Assembly (NCBI RefSeq): GCF_033473495.1
Contig: NC_088940.1
Span: forward strand, 1,426,001-1,490,000
Length of the DNA: 64,000 bases
Origin: Cercospora beticola
Lineage: Eukaryota > Ascomycota > Dothideomycetes > Mycosphaerellales > Mycosphaerellaceae
Direction: 5' to 3'
Part shown: positions 22,667-32,597 of the stretch, piece by piece
How positions within the stretch are numbered: position 1 is the first letter of the stretch
Layout of the letters: each line of letters opens with the position of its first letter
Position numbers and translations under genes: made by a program
The notes under the pieces: model-generated
Told to the model about the DNA's origin: nothing
The model's database searches: none
The model's input: only the letters and a program-made list of their open reading frames with translations

Positions 22667-23593
22667 ATAGATGTCGCGCAAAGGCCAGCTCTAGATACGT
22701 GTCTCCGTGATGCTCAACAGCTGCGAAATAGCACCTCCACGGCATTTCCAGTTCCGATCCCAAGATCGTGTTGTTACCGTCACTTCCGCGTTCTTGTGCT
22801 TCGAAATATCTCGAGGTGTCTTGAAGAAAGGTTCTCACAAGATGTCATTGCGCCACTCTCCTGGTCGATTGGTCGTCATTACATCGCTATCGTCGCACGC
22901 CTTGTTGGCGGCCAAAACACAGCTCGCCCAGAGAAAGGCGCAAAAGGCAGCAGATGAGGTCGCAAACACGCCCAAAAAAACTGACCAAACAATAGCAAAA
23001 ATCACAAACTCCTTAACTTACAAACGCAAACAAGATTCGAACTCCGCAATCCCTCACTCATCACCTCCAAAACAATGGCAAAAAGAAAACAAAGTAAAGT
23101 GAAGAAAGGCAAAAACAAAACAAAAAAAGGACCAAGCTACTCTAGTGCGCAATTTTGCTCGAAAATCATGACCGATCGATATCTTATACCGATATATGCG
23201 TAGTACGAATTGAGATTGTGTCTTAGTACTTTTCAAATTGGTTCATGCAATGTGCGAATCCCCTATTGGTGTTTTGTACTCCCCAAAGTAGCTTGGTCGA
23301 GGCGCAGTACTTTTGGAGCTTTTATTAAGACTGCTGTTGTGTGGAGGGTGGCGGGGGGATTGCGATTGCGGCGGCTATTTGTGGCGGAATGAAGTGCATC
23401 GGAACGTTGGATGCGGCGGGGAAGGCTGCATGAGAAGTGAAGTGAAGTGTGGGCGGTGGTCCGTGCACGGTCGTTTGTGCCTTTTGATCTTGTGCGGAGC
23501 ACTTTCTTTGGAGTTCGGTCGGGTTGAGGAGATTCTGGCTCTTGGTGAAAGTGAAGATCTTGCTCATTGAAGCTGTGTTCATCGTCCCGCCGC
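22667..23593. other. Intergenic, partly open frame beyond the unknown secreted gene
   Basis: The fucosidase 3' flank and an A-rich tract (about 22970-23130) lie here. On the minus strand an open frame from about 23651 to 23325 continues the neighbouring unknown gene in another frame; it is treated under that gene. No other gene was seen. Confidence 0.45.
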
Positions 23594-24325
23594 TCATGTC
23601 CATTCTAGGGAGGTGTAGTTCCAACGTGACCTGACGAATAACCTCTCCCAAGTCGCAATAATCAGCACACTATTCTTCGTACCTGCAGACCAACAAGTGA
23701 AGACGTTGTACGTCAGGTTATCTCGAGTGCCAGGAAGTCTCTGCATGAAAGTGAATTCGATATGAGAGACCTTTTCTGCTTCGCGAGCGCATGGAAACCG
23801 CTGCTGATGCTTACATACCGCATGTACCAATTCTCATGGTACCAGCCGCGGTCCAGTTCCACGTATCAAGGATCTCTTTGTCAGAGGGCCAACCTGTCCA
23901 AGGGTTCTCAAGCATGCCCATGTCCTTCACAATGACGAGCGCGAAATGTAATGGTGAATGTAAGGGTGCTTGCACTTGCTATGGGGTTGTCTTCTCGCCG
24001 CTACTGCCAAGTTGATCGGGAGTCTGTCGATGCGCTCCCAGTAGCTCGTGCTATACCATATATGGTCCGCAAAGTCTCCGATCAGCGGACTCACACGCAA
24101 ACTCTTGGGGACGCGCGATAGAGACTGCCTCCAAAGATCGGTTGGCAATGCCCCGTCAAATTGACCCGCATACCATTGGCCCCATCCGACGAGACTTGTA
24201 CGGGCTCCCACGTATCCAATGGTTAAATTATGCTGCCGCGTCATCTGCTCCCATGGCCCTTGTGCTAAGTCGTAAACTGGTGCGGCGATGGCAGGTAGGG
24301 TGAGCCAAACTGCCAAGCTCAGCAC
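23594..24325 (-). CDS. Unknown secreted protein, start and 3' end uncertain
   Basis: I do not recognise this protein. Proposed exons are about 24325-24005, 23924-23819 and 23775-23594. The 80-nt intron (GTAGCG ... GTGAAG) joins PINLA to DMGMLENPWTGWPSDKEIL. The 43-nt intron (GTATGT ... AAGCAG) joins MRIGTC to EKVSHIEF. A hydrophobic leader (VLSLAVWLTLPAIAAP) suggests secretion. The body is Trp-rich (WGQWYAGQFDG, HIWYSTSYWERIDR, TWNWTAAG) with a Cys in TCWSAG. No in-frame ATG precedes the leader before a TAA at 24361-24359. A tiny 5' exon at 24414-24404 could supply one through a weak GTCCTC donor. After CWSAG a second frame stays open to 23325 and looks coding, so a frameshift or missed splice is likely. 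It may be a decaying gene. Confidence 0.45.
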
Positions 24326-24877
24326 GTTGGGCGATGCCGTGCAGCGACTCAGTGTAGCTTAAGCTTCGGCAGCTTCTCCATGCCGCCTATGCTATCAGAG
24401 GACCTGCACAGCATCTCGCCTTGGAATACTGGTGGATGTTTGCGCATTGCACATCGTTGACTAGGGAACTTGCTGGCCCGATGTCGATGTCGTGGCCTCA
24501 GACCAGATGCCGTAGACAATCACGGTACACTCCTGACAGCATGGATCGACGAGCAGCACAGTCGCATGAGTCGAGATGGTGGCTCAGCATCACTGTGGCG
24601 ATGAGGTCGACAAGTGAGGCAGCACACGTGAACAAAGCTAGCAAACGGGAAGTCCCGATTCGATCGTGCCTGACGTGGATCTCCTCGAAGACTGCAGCCG
24701 GAGATCGGAAAACAGGGTCCGGAGCATCTCGCATCTCGCCATTGCCTCATGGGTCCCTGGCACAACCCAAAAGTCGTAAGACGTTTATTTCTCTTCTAAA
24801 TCGCCCACCACAACCCAAACACACGTTCACTATTGGTTGCGACTCAGGCGCATAGACATATACAAGAGTCGCCCAAC
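24326..24877. promoter_or_regulatory. Region between unknown secreted gene and ERG1
   Basis: This is a head-to-head spacing of about 550 nt upstream of squalene epoxidase. The short open frames are not protein-like. A sterol-response site could be expected from biology but none is claimed from sequence. Confidence 0.4.
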
Positions 24878-26377
24878 ATGAATCTACCCTCCTCCCTCAT
24901 ACCAGCACGACCTGCTCTCGCACACAGAGCCGAGGAAAACAGAACGATGCACCACGAAGCCGACGTGGTAATTGTGGGCGCTGGCATTTTTGGATGCGCA
25001 GTCGCATGGGCGCTTGGGAACCAGGGAAGAAGTGTCATACTGCTGGAAAGATCGCTGAAGGAGCCCGATCGCATTGTGGGAGAATTGCTGCAGCCAGGGG
25101 GCGTGCAGGCTTTACAGACGTTGGGACTGAGAGACTGTCTTGAAGGCATTGATGCGATCAAGGTGTTCGGCTACGATGTGATATACTATGGCGACGAAGT
25201 GCGGATATCGTATCCTATGAACGCGAGCGACACACCGGAAGTGGACGAGAAGACGAGCCTCACAGACGAATACCGAGGGACGAAGAGGAAGCGACCAGAA
25301 GGACGATCCTTTCACCACGGACGCTTCATCCAAAACCTGCGAGCGAAAGCGAAGTCGAACCCCAACGTGACCGTCGTCGAAGCAACGGCTACAGACCTTA
25401 TTCGAGGCGAATACACGGGGGACATCCTGGGAGTGCAGGCCACGCGAAACGGCGAAGCAGATTCATACTTTGGAAGTCTGACCATCGTTGCTGATGGGTA
25501 TGCGAGCAAATTCAGGAAAGAGTTCAGATCCGATGCGCCCGTGGCCAAATCAAAATTCTGGGCTCTCGAGCTCATCGATGCGGATTTGCCCATGCCGAAT
25601 CACGGGCATGTTCTTCTGGGAGATGGCAAACCAGTTCTATTGTACCAGATCGGCACACATGAAACACGAGCTTTGATTGATATCCCGAACGACTTGCCCT
25701 CGGCAAGCGTCCAGAACGGCGGGGTCAAAGGGCATCTGAAGAATGTTGTGCTCCCGTCATTGCCCAAGCGGGTGCAGCCTTCATTCGCAGCAGCAATTGA
25801 GAAGGACAGGTTACGATCAATGCCAAACTCATGGCTACCGCCAACAACAAACAAGACTCCAGGCCTTCTCATTCTCGGCGATGCAATGAATATGCGACAT
25901 CCCCTCACCGGTGGTGGCATGACGGTCGCCTTCAACGACGCCGTACTTCTCTCGGAACTGCTTGCACCGGAAGTCGTCCCAGATCTGAGTGACAGCAAAC
26001 TCATCCTCCAACAGATGCGAACCTTCCACTGGAGACGAAAGAGCTTGACAAGCGTGATTAACATCCTCGCGCAAGCACTTTACGCTCTTTTCGGCGCAGA
26101 TGATGCACAACTCAAGGCCCTCCAGATGGGTTGCTTCCACTACTTCAAGCTCGGAGGAAATTGCATTGATGGACCTGTGGGACTTCTGGCTGGCATCATC
26201 CGACAGCCCTTCGTCCTGTTCTACCACTTTTTCGCCGTGGCATTATACGCCATCTGGATCTACATCACGAGCGGCAATCCTCTGCTTATTCCGCTTCGAG
26301 CTGTTGCGAGCATTGGCGTGTTCTGGAAAGCTTGTGTTGTCATCTTCCCATATATTTTCAGCGAATTGAGGCCATGA
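24878..26377 (+). CDS. ERG1: Squalene epoxidase (squalene monooxygenase)
   Basis: A single exon encodes 499 residues. The ATG at 24878 is the first in the frame; the upstream TTG is not a start. The FAD-binding fold opens with DVVIVGAGIFGCAVAWALG (near residue 30) and LLERSLKEPDRIVGELLQPGG, which is specific to squalene epoxidases. LTIVADGYASKFRK and the GD motif LLILGDAMNMRHPLTGGGM (near residue 330) complete the flavin site. Two hydrophobic segments near the C-terminus (FVLFYHFFAVALYAIWIYI and the final 25 residues) anchor the protein in the ER membrane. The enzyme converts squalene to 2,3-oxidosqualene using O2 and NADPH, an early ergosterol step and the target of allylamine antifungals. 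The length matches fungal homologues. Confidence 0.95.
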   Translation: MNLPSSLIPARPALAHRAEENRTMHHEADVVIVGAGIFGCAVAWALGNQGRSVILLERSLKEPDRIVGELLQPGGVQALQTLGLRDCLEGIDAIKVFGYDVIYYGDEVRISYPMNASDTPEVDEKTSLTDEYRGTKRKRPEGRSFHHGRFIQNLRAKAKSNPNVTVVEATATDLIRGEYTGDILGVQATRNGEADSYFGSLTIVADGYASKFRKEFRSDAPVAKSKFWALELIDADLPMPNHGHVLLGDGKPVLLYQIGTHETRALIDIPNDLPSASVQNGGVKGHLKNVVLPSLPKRVQPSFAAAIEKDRLRSMPNSWLPPTTNKTPGLLILGDAMNMRHPLTGGGMTVAFNDAVLLSELLAPEVVPDLSDSKLILQQMRTFHWRRKSLTSVINILAQALYALFGADDAQLKALQMGCFHYFKLGGNCIDGPVGLLAGIIRQPFVLFYHFFAVALYAIWIYITSGNPLLIPLRAVASIGVFWKACVVIFPYIFSELRP

Positions 26378-26536
26378 GGAACCAGACATGTGGGCCATCC
26401 AGATCAGATTAGCGCATCGCGAGCAGCATTAAAGAGATGTAATATTACGATAGAAGGACTTTTCAGGTGTACAGATTGTGTAAATAGTCATAATTCGAGA
26501 TACCCTTTTCATGAGAATCATAGCGTCGTGCCATCT

Positions 26537-27565
26537 TCAGTGGTGCTTGAACCATGTCGCGGGCTTGTGTTTTCCATCTGAGTCTTCGAGTCCTTCGTAG
26601 AGTGGAACCTGCCAGCTCTCCGATGGATTGTTGTAGCGATGAAAGTACTCGCCCAATTTGCTCAACTTCTTGAAATCCTTCTTCTTCAGCACACATCCTG
26701 ATGCATGGAAGTTACCTTCGATGTATTCCTTGTGTATACTTTTTGGGATCACCGAAGTTCCTCGCGACATTCCCCATTGCAAAGCAACTTGCGCAGGCGT
26801 GCAACCGCGCTTCTTCGCGATCTTGTGCAGAACAGGGCTTCTCAAAAGCGGTTCTGGCTTATCGCCTTCTTTGTATGTTGGATTTGTTCCTGCGAGAGGC
26901 GAGTAGGCCGTAACGTGGATGTTGTGGTTCGCATGCCATTCGACCCACTCTTTTTGTTGGAGATAAGGATGAGTCTCGAATTGATGCACGTGTGGTGGCG
27001 TGGAAGTGTTGTTCAACAAGTCTGTCAGTTGCTTGGGACTGAAATTGCTGACTCCTATGTGGCGTGTTTTGCCGGCTTCGAACTGCTTGACCATGGACTC
27101 CCAGGTTTTGAGATAATAGATTTGGTTTTTGCCGCCAGCTCCGGATGCTACGGGCCAGTGCATGTGGTAGAGATCGAGATAATCGAGGCCTAGTTTTTGA
27201 AGGGAAAGATCGAGGCCTTCTTGCACGGCTTCTGGGGCATGATGGTCGTTCCATAGCTTGGAGGTGATCCAGAGGTCTTCACGCTTTAGACCGGTCTTCT
27301 TCAAGCCATCGGCCAGGCCTTTACCAACTTCTTCCTCGTTTCCATACGCGGCTGCGCAGTCGATGTGGCGATAGCCGACTTGGATCGCCCAAGATACTGC
27401 TTCGCTGGTGTTTGGCTGCTTGAGATTCCAAGTACCGAAGCCCAGCAGTGGTATAGCATCCAGTGTCAGTGGCTGTGCTTTCTGCTCAGCGGGGTAGAGA
27501 GGAATCTGCTGCTCCTGCGAGACGACAAAAGCTGCTAATGGCAGAAGGTGAGATAGTCCTTTCAT
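26537..27565 (-). CDS. Aldo-keto reductase with N-terminal secretion signal
   Basis: A single exon encodes 342 residues from the ATG at 27565; an in-frame GTG 22 codons upstream is rejected. The core is a standard aldo-keto reductase barrel: IPLLGFGTWNLKQ, HIDCAAAYGNEEEVG (catalytic Asp and Tyr), WITSKLWNDHH (catalytic Lys), YHMHWPV (catalytic His), RHIGVSNFSPKQL, and the NADPH-binding end VIPKSIHKEYIEGN. These enzymes reduce aldehydes, sugars and ketones. The unusual part is the first 18 residues (MKGLSHLLPLAAFVVSQE), a good signal peptide on a family that is normally cytosolic. The 3' end is 159 nt from the ERG1 stop, tail to tail. The substrate is unknown. Confidence 0.85.
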   Translation of the reverse strand: MKGLSHLLPLAAFVVSQEQQIPLYPAEQKAQPLTLDAIPLLGFGTWNLKQPNTSEAVSWAIQVGYRHIDCAAAYGNEEEVGKGLADGLKKTGLKREDLWITSKLWNDHHAPEAVQEGLDLSLQKLGLDYLDLYHMHWPVASGAGGKNQIYYLKTWESMVKQFEAGKTRHIGVSNFSPKQLTDLLNNTSTPPHVHQFETHPYLQQKEWVEWHANHNIHVTAYSPLAGTNPTYKEGDKPEPLLRSPVLHKIAKKRGCTPAQVALQWGMSRGTSVIPKSIHKEYIEGNFHASGCVLKKKDFKKLSKLGEYFHRYNNPSESWQVPLYEGLEDSDGKHKPATWFKHH

Positions 27566-28024
27566 ACTGGATAGAGGAAATGTGATGAAAAGTGCAGAAA
27601 GGGACACGCAGAAGCATTGTAGATGAAGCACAATAGTTATACCTGATTCGCGTCGTGCCAGGATGGATCGTGATCGTGATGCAATAGCCGCAGGTCAGCG
27701 GCTCATCGGGCAGCTGCATTGAGCTTGACCGCGTCCTCGGAGTACACTACACTTCCTGAGGGTGAAATTGATACAGGTGAGCGTACGAGGGCCTGCAAAT
27801 GTGATTCCACACGCAGAATGTTCATACGAGAGGTGAACGACGACGTGACGTCGGACCCAGGCACACGAACGGAGGGACGCGCTAGTTAGTCCCGCGGCGC
27901 GTGAAAGTCTTGGCGCGTTTCTTTCGGGTAATAAATCTTCGAGTCCTGCTTGGTGGAAGGGCTTTTCTTTCTTTCCGCTCCCTGAACCGGAGACAGGCCA
28001 CCACAAGGTGTAATAGCATTCAAC
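27566..28024. promoter_or_regulatory. Divergent promoter region aldo-keto reductase/CTP synthase
   Basis: These 459 nt separate the two start codons. No gene was seen. The region contains several ACGTCG-type GC-rich short motifs, whose meaning is not established. Confidence 0.45.
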
Positions 28025-29942
28025 ATGGGCGGAATGAAGTACGTTCTCGTGTCAGGAGGTAAGAGCTGAGCATTTCCCGCGGCGAGCAGGACATGGCAGG
28101 ATTTCATGTTGACTTCGGCAGGCGTCATCAGCGGCGTGGGAAAGGGCATTATTGGTATGATACTGCTCCCCTTGTCGCGCTGTGCTGCAACGAGACTTAC
28201 GCGATGAAGCCTCTTCCGCGGCTCTGCTGCTTCAGACTATGGGTCTGAAGGTCTCCAGCATCAAAATCGACCCATACATCAACGTCGATGCGGGGCTGAT
28301 GAACCCACGCGAGCACGGCGAAGTCTACGTCCTGGACGACGGCGGCGAGGTCGACCTTGATCTGGGCAACTACGAGCGATACCTGAACATCACCCTCACG
28401 CGCCAGAACAATATTACGCTGGGAAAGATCTACAAGAACGTGATTGACAAAGAGCGGAACGGCGAGTATTTGGGAAAGACCGTGCAGGTTGTGCCACACG
28501 TCACCGGAGAAATCGAGCAATGGATCGCCCGAGTCGCCAAAGTGCCCGTAGATGGCAGTGGTGAGGAGCCAGACGTGTGCATCATCGAGCTGGGAGGCAC
28601 TGTTGGAGACATCGAGAGCATGGCATTCGTGGAAGCACTTTGCGAGCTGCGTCGAAAGGCAGGCCGCGACAACTTCATGCAAATTCACGTCTCCTATGTC
28701 CCCGTCATCCACGGCGAGCAGAAGACGAAGCCAACACAGATGGCCATCAAAGCTGTGCGATCAGCTGGTCTGATCCCAGACCTCATCGCGTGTCGCTGCG
28801 AGAAACCATTGGATCCCAACGCCATCGACAAGATTGCTCGTTTCTGCCAGGTGGAGAACCAGAACGTTTTGGCTGTCCGAGACATGCCTTCGACATATCA
28901 GGTGCCGATCCTGCTTCACGAGCAGAATCTCGTCCAGATGATGACCTCCACCCTGCGCTTAGATGCACTCACCTTGTCACCAGCATCGCTCGAAAAGGGC
29001 GAGCAGATCTGGAACACCTGGCGTGCCCTCACCTTGGGTCTGGAACACGTGCACGAAGAGGTCGAGATTGTCCTGGTCGGCAAATATCTTGAGCAGCCAG
29101 ATGCCTACTGTTCTGTCATCAAGTCTCTCGAGCATGCTGCTATGTACTGCCGCAAGAAGCTGCGGGTCAAGAATGTTGATGCTGAGCATCTGGAAAAGCA
29201 GACAAATCGCAGCGACCCCGCCGCTTTCCACAAGGCCTGGCACGATGTGTGCACCGCTTCTGGCATCCTCATCCCTGGCGGCTTTGGTAGCAGAGGCACC
29301 GAAGGCATGATCGCTGCCGCGAACTGGGCGCGAGAGAACAAGGTTCCTTACTTTGGCGTGTGTCTGGGTATGCAAATTGCGGTCATTGAGTTTGCGCGGT
29401 CAGTATGCGGTGTGACACTGCCGCAGGCTACCTCGTACGAGTTCGATGGCACGGACTCCGACCGAGTCATTATCGACATGCCTGAACACAATCCAGGCCA
29501 GATGGGCGCTACCATGCGACTGGGGATCAAACCAACTTATTGGCAGCCAAACACAGAGTGGAGCAAGCTCCGCGCCCTCTACGGGCTGAAGAACGACAGT
29601 GTCATGGAACGACACCGACATCGCTACGAAGTCAACCCAGAGTACATCGAGCGCCTCGAACAGCACGGGTTGACTTTCATCGGAAAGGATGAGACCGGTG
29701 TGCGAATGGAAGTCATCGAGCTGAAGGATCATCCTTACTTCGTGGGCGTGCAGTTCCATCCTGAATATCTCAGTCGTGTATTGAGCCCATCTAAGCCCTA
29801 CTTAGGGTTCATCGCCGCGAGTGCCCGAATGCTCGACCAAATCACACGCAAGGGCAGCTCTTCCGGACGAATCTCACCAATCTTGGGCATGCTTGAGGAG
29901 TCCAACATCAGCAATGGTCATGTCAACGGTAACACTCGATGA
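28025..29942 (+). CDS. URA7: CTP synthase
   Basis: Three exons, 28025-28058, 28122-28154 and 28210-29942, give 599 residues. Introns are 63 and 55 nt. The two short exons rebuild the invariant start MKYVLVSGGVISGVGKGI plus ASSAALLLQTMGL, and without them the P-loop region is missing. The synthetase half carries KIDPYINVDAG, EHGEVYVLDDGGEVDLDLG and EVDL metal sites. The C-terminal class I glutaminase half has PGGFGSRG, GVCLGMQ (nucleophile Cys near residue 405) and GVQFHPEY (His, followed by Glu). The enzyme makes CTP from UTP, ATP and glutamine and polymerises into cytoophidia in many species. A Ser-rich tail follows the last helix, as in fungal homologues, and is a possible kinase target. 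Confidence 0.95.
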
Positions 29943-32597
29943 GGACCGTCTGGCACTCCACGCGATCCGTGGGCCATGCGCGTACCTCAATTGTACCGAC
30001 CGCCTACTTGATTTTGGAGCGACGCTCTTGACTTAACGAAGCTTTGGCGTTCAGGGTTTGGCGTGGATGACGATGAAAAAGAAGCTAGATTACGGCGTAA
30101 GGGACCTGGCTGCAGGATGCAGCGCACATGGCTGGCACGCCAAAGATACCAGGTATTCAAACTTAGAGTTCACAGCCTTGACCGATTTTCCTCTCACCGA
30201 CTCCCTCCTTGCTCGATCTAGCGTTGCCACAGGACCACCAATCTGGTCAGCCGGGCTTGCTGAGACTTCGCCTAGTGGTGCTCCAACACACAACCGGGGA
30301 GTGTTTCCATGGCCACCTTGGCAACAACCACGAGCCCGCAGCAATGCCACAGTCTGACTTTAAGTGTTTGAACCAACGCCAAGAAATGTCCTCACTCAGA
30401 CTAGGCTGGCCTGACGCGAACTGGCTCTGGTGCTTGAGGGACGACCATGATCCTGCCCGAAGGTGTCGAAGGGCGTCACAATAACACACATCCTCATTTT
30501 GCTGGGCGTCAATGTGGACCGACACGGCGCGACAGAAGTCACAAGTAGTGAATGCAGGCGATGCCGTCACAAAGGCGGGCGTCCTGGGGAACTCTATCGT
30601 CCCCGGTCAGAGACATCCCACCCGCCGGACCGACTCTCCGCGAATAGGCGCATTCTTGATGCGACTCGGATTCTCTATGCCGGTTGTTGCAAAACCGGAT
30701 CTCACCATCCGTACCGTTAATAGTCGTAGCACGAGAGCCTGAGCCATCCCGCAAGGCAGGATTGACCTGGTGCATCGAGGGTGACGTGCTGATCTTTGCA
30801 GCACAGTTGCGAGTGAGCGGTACACTTCACAATACATCCCGTGCGAACGACCGGTCCACTGTTGCTCCGGTCCCTAACCTTTATAGGTCGTTGCAGAACA
30901 GCAGGCTTTGACAGCATCTGCCGAAGCGCGTTATTGCATACGAACGTTCTCTACAGAGAAAGTCTACATCGATACATACTCTTGCGCGGGATAACATTTG
31001 ACACTGGCAGGCCACCACCACGCCATGACGAGCGCTCCATCACGCAAACCATCAGCGACGAAACGAACATCGTCCAATCGACCCTAGTCTCTGCCGCGTC
31101 ATCTTGGCGCGACAAACCATGCCATACCAGGATCTAGCTTTCGAATCTGTTGAAAGCCGCTCTTCGTCCCGTCAAATACGCACCTCTCACCGGTCGTACG
31201 CAAGAAAAGAGGAGTCAAAACACTATTTTGTTCAGTCATCGATAGTTCTTGGCCTGAACATGATCTCCGATTTCACTTGCCGCAATCAATTGCTGACATT
31301 AGGGCTTCCACGGCCGAACAAGCTTTCAACACGGAAAGAGTACAGTACGTACTCATCTTCACCCCATCATCTTAATCTAGCTTCTTGTACCTTCTCGGCA
31401 GTCAGGCTGGGCCCAATCGCCAACCGAACTACAGAGAGCCGGACAGATTTCGCCGGCTCTCTCTCTCTCTCTTTTCTAATCATTTCAATCAAAGCATTCC
31501 ACCAAGAAATTGCCGGCGAACATTTCCAACTTATCGTACGTCAACGAATCCGGATTCATCCCACGACGATCGTCACGGCATTGATAGTACTGCACCGTAC
31601 GCTATCGCGAATCGAAGATGTGTTTATCCTGGCGAACTGTCTTAGGTCCGGCTCCAAAGTAAGGGTAGGGCTCAGCGACCACTTGAGCCGATCGATGAAT
31701 GAATGACTTTTTTATCCGGCCGAATTTCGTGCTCTCGCTTTGTATCCTGTGGACCCCTGTTGCAGGTGTACATACGAGGTTGTACTCTGCAGAAGTAGAT
31801 CGATGTGCGCGACGAGAGTCATCTGGAGACAGGTCACGGAGATAAGGCCGTCGAGTGTCGCCGTTGAAGACACCACAGTCTCTGCACACCTGATCATAAT
31901 CGCCAGTATCACGGAACTGCAAGCTCGAGAGCGCACCGCAAAGGGAAGTACCTTTCTGCTTCGACCTGGATGTGGCTTTTGGAGATGAGTGCAGCTGCTT
32001 GGGCAGAAGAAGGAGAGATATCGATACTGCTGGGTGCTACAATACGCTACAATACTGTTCATGGGTAACATAAAAGACCTAGCCCGAACGTTTCAGAATA
32101 TTTTCGTCAGAGAACGAAAAGCAAAAGAGCCCAAGCAATGCTCCTCAGACACGCACACATAGCCACCATACATGCGGACCATTACGGTGTTCTTGTTCGT
32201 TGCAAATCGTTACCCGCCCCGGGAAGCCCAAAGTGTAGACTCGACTCAGCTCGCTCGCTCATCGTCCAGATCCAGCAAACAAAAGAGAGGCCCGAGAAGC
32301 CGAAAAGAGACATCGTTCCTGGGGTTGAATCGTACAGTCTTTGCGTATCGTCGGAAAGTCCGCCCACGAGGCGTACAGCTGAAGTGTTGGTGTAACAATA
32401 TGGTTGGAGAACGGCGTTTTGCGGCGTTAGCAGCACCGCCACACCTGCTCGTACCCCGCTTTGCGCATGTCAGGACCTGGTAGATGAGTGCATGAAGGCG
32501 CTCGCCTGATGAGACGGAAAATCAGGGCGCGCACAAGAAGATCCTCTTCCTGTCGACCCAAATTCCTTTCTCGATTCCTCCTCGTCAATCACGTTTC
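29943..32597. other. 2.65-kb intergenic region, no gene supported
   Basis: CTP synthase and the velvet gene converge on this stretch. Open frames are short, overlap on both strands and lack plausible splice chains. It contains a CT dinucleotide run at 31457-31472. A non-coding RNA or a fast-evolving small gene cannot be excluded from sequence alone. Confidence 0.5.
31457..31472. repeat. CT dinucleotide microsatellite
   Basis: Eight perfect CT units, seen directly. Confidence 0.9.

Noticed and set aside
22707..23102. 131-codon frame after the fucosidase gene
   Set aside because: It runs into an A-rich tract giving Lys/Asn repeats and has no recognisable domain. It is probably 3' flank.
23020..23110. 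tRNA-like B-box (GTTCGAATC on the minus strand)
   Set aside because: No A-box, acceptor-stem pairing or cloverleaf could be built, and the flanks are poly-A/T rich.
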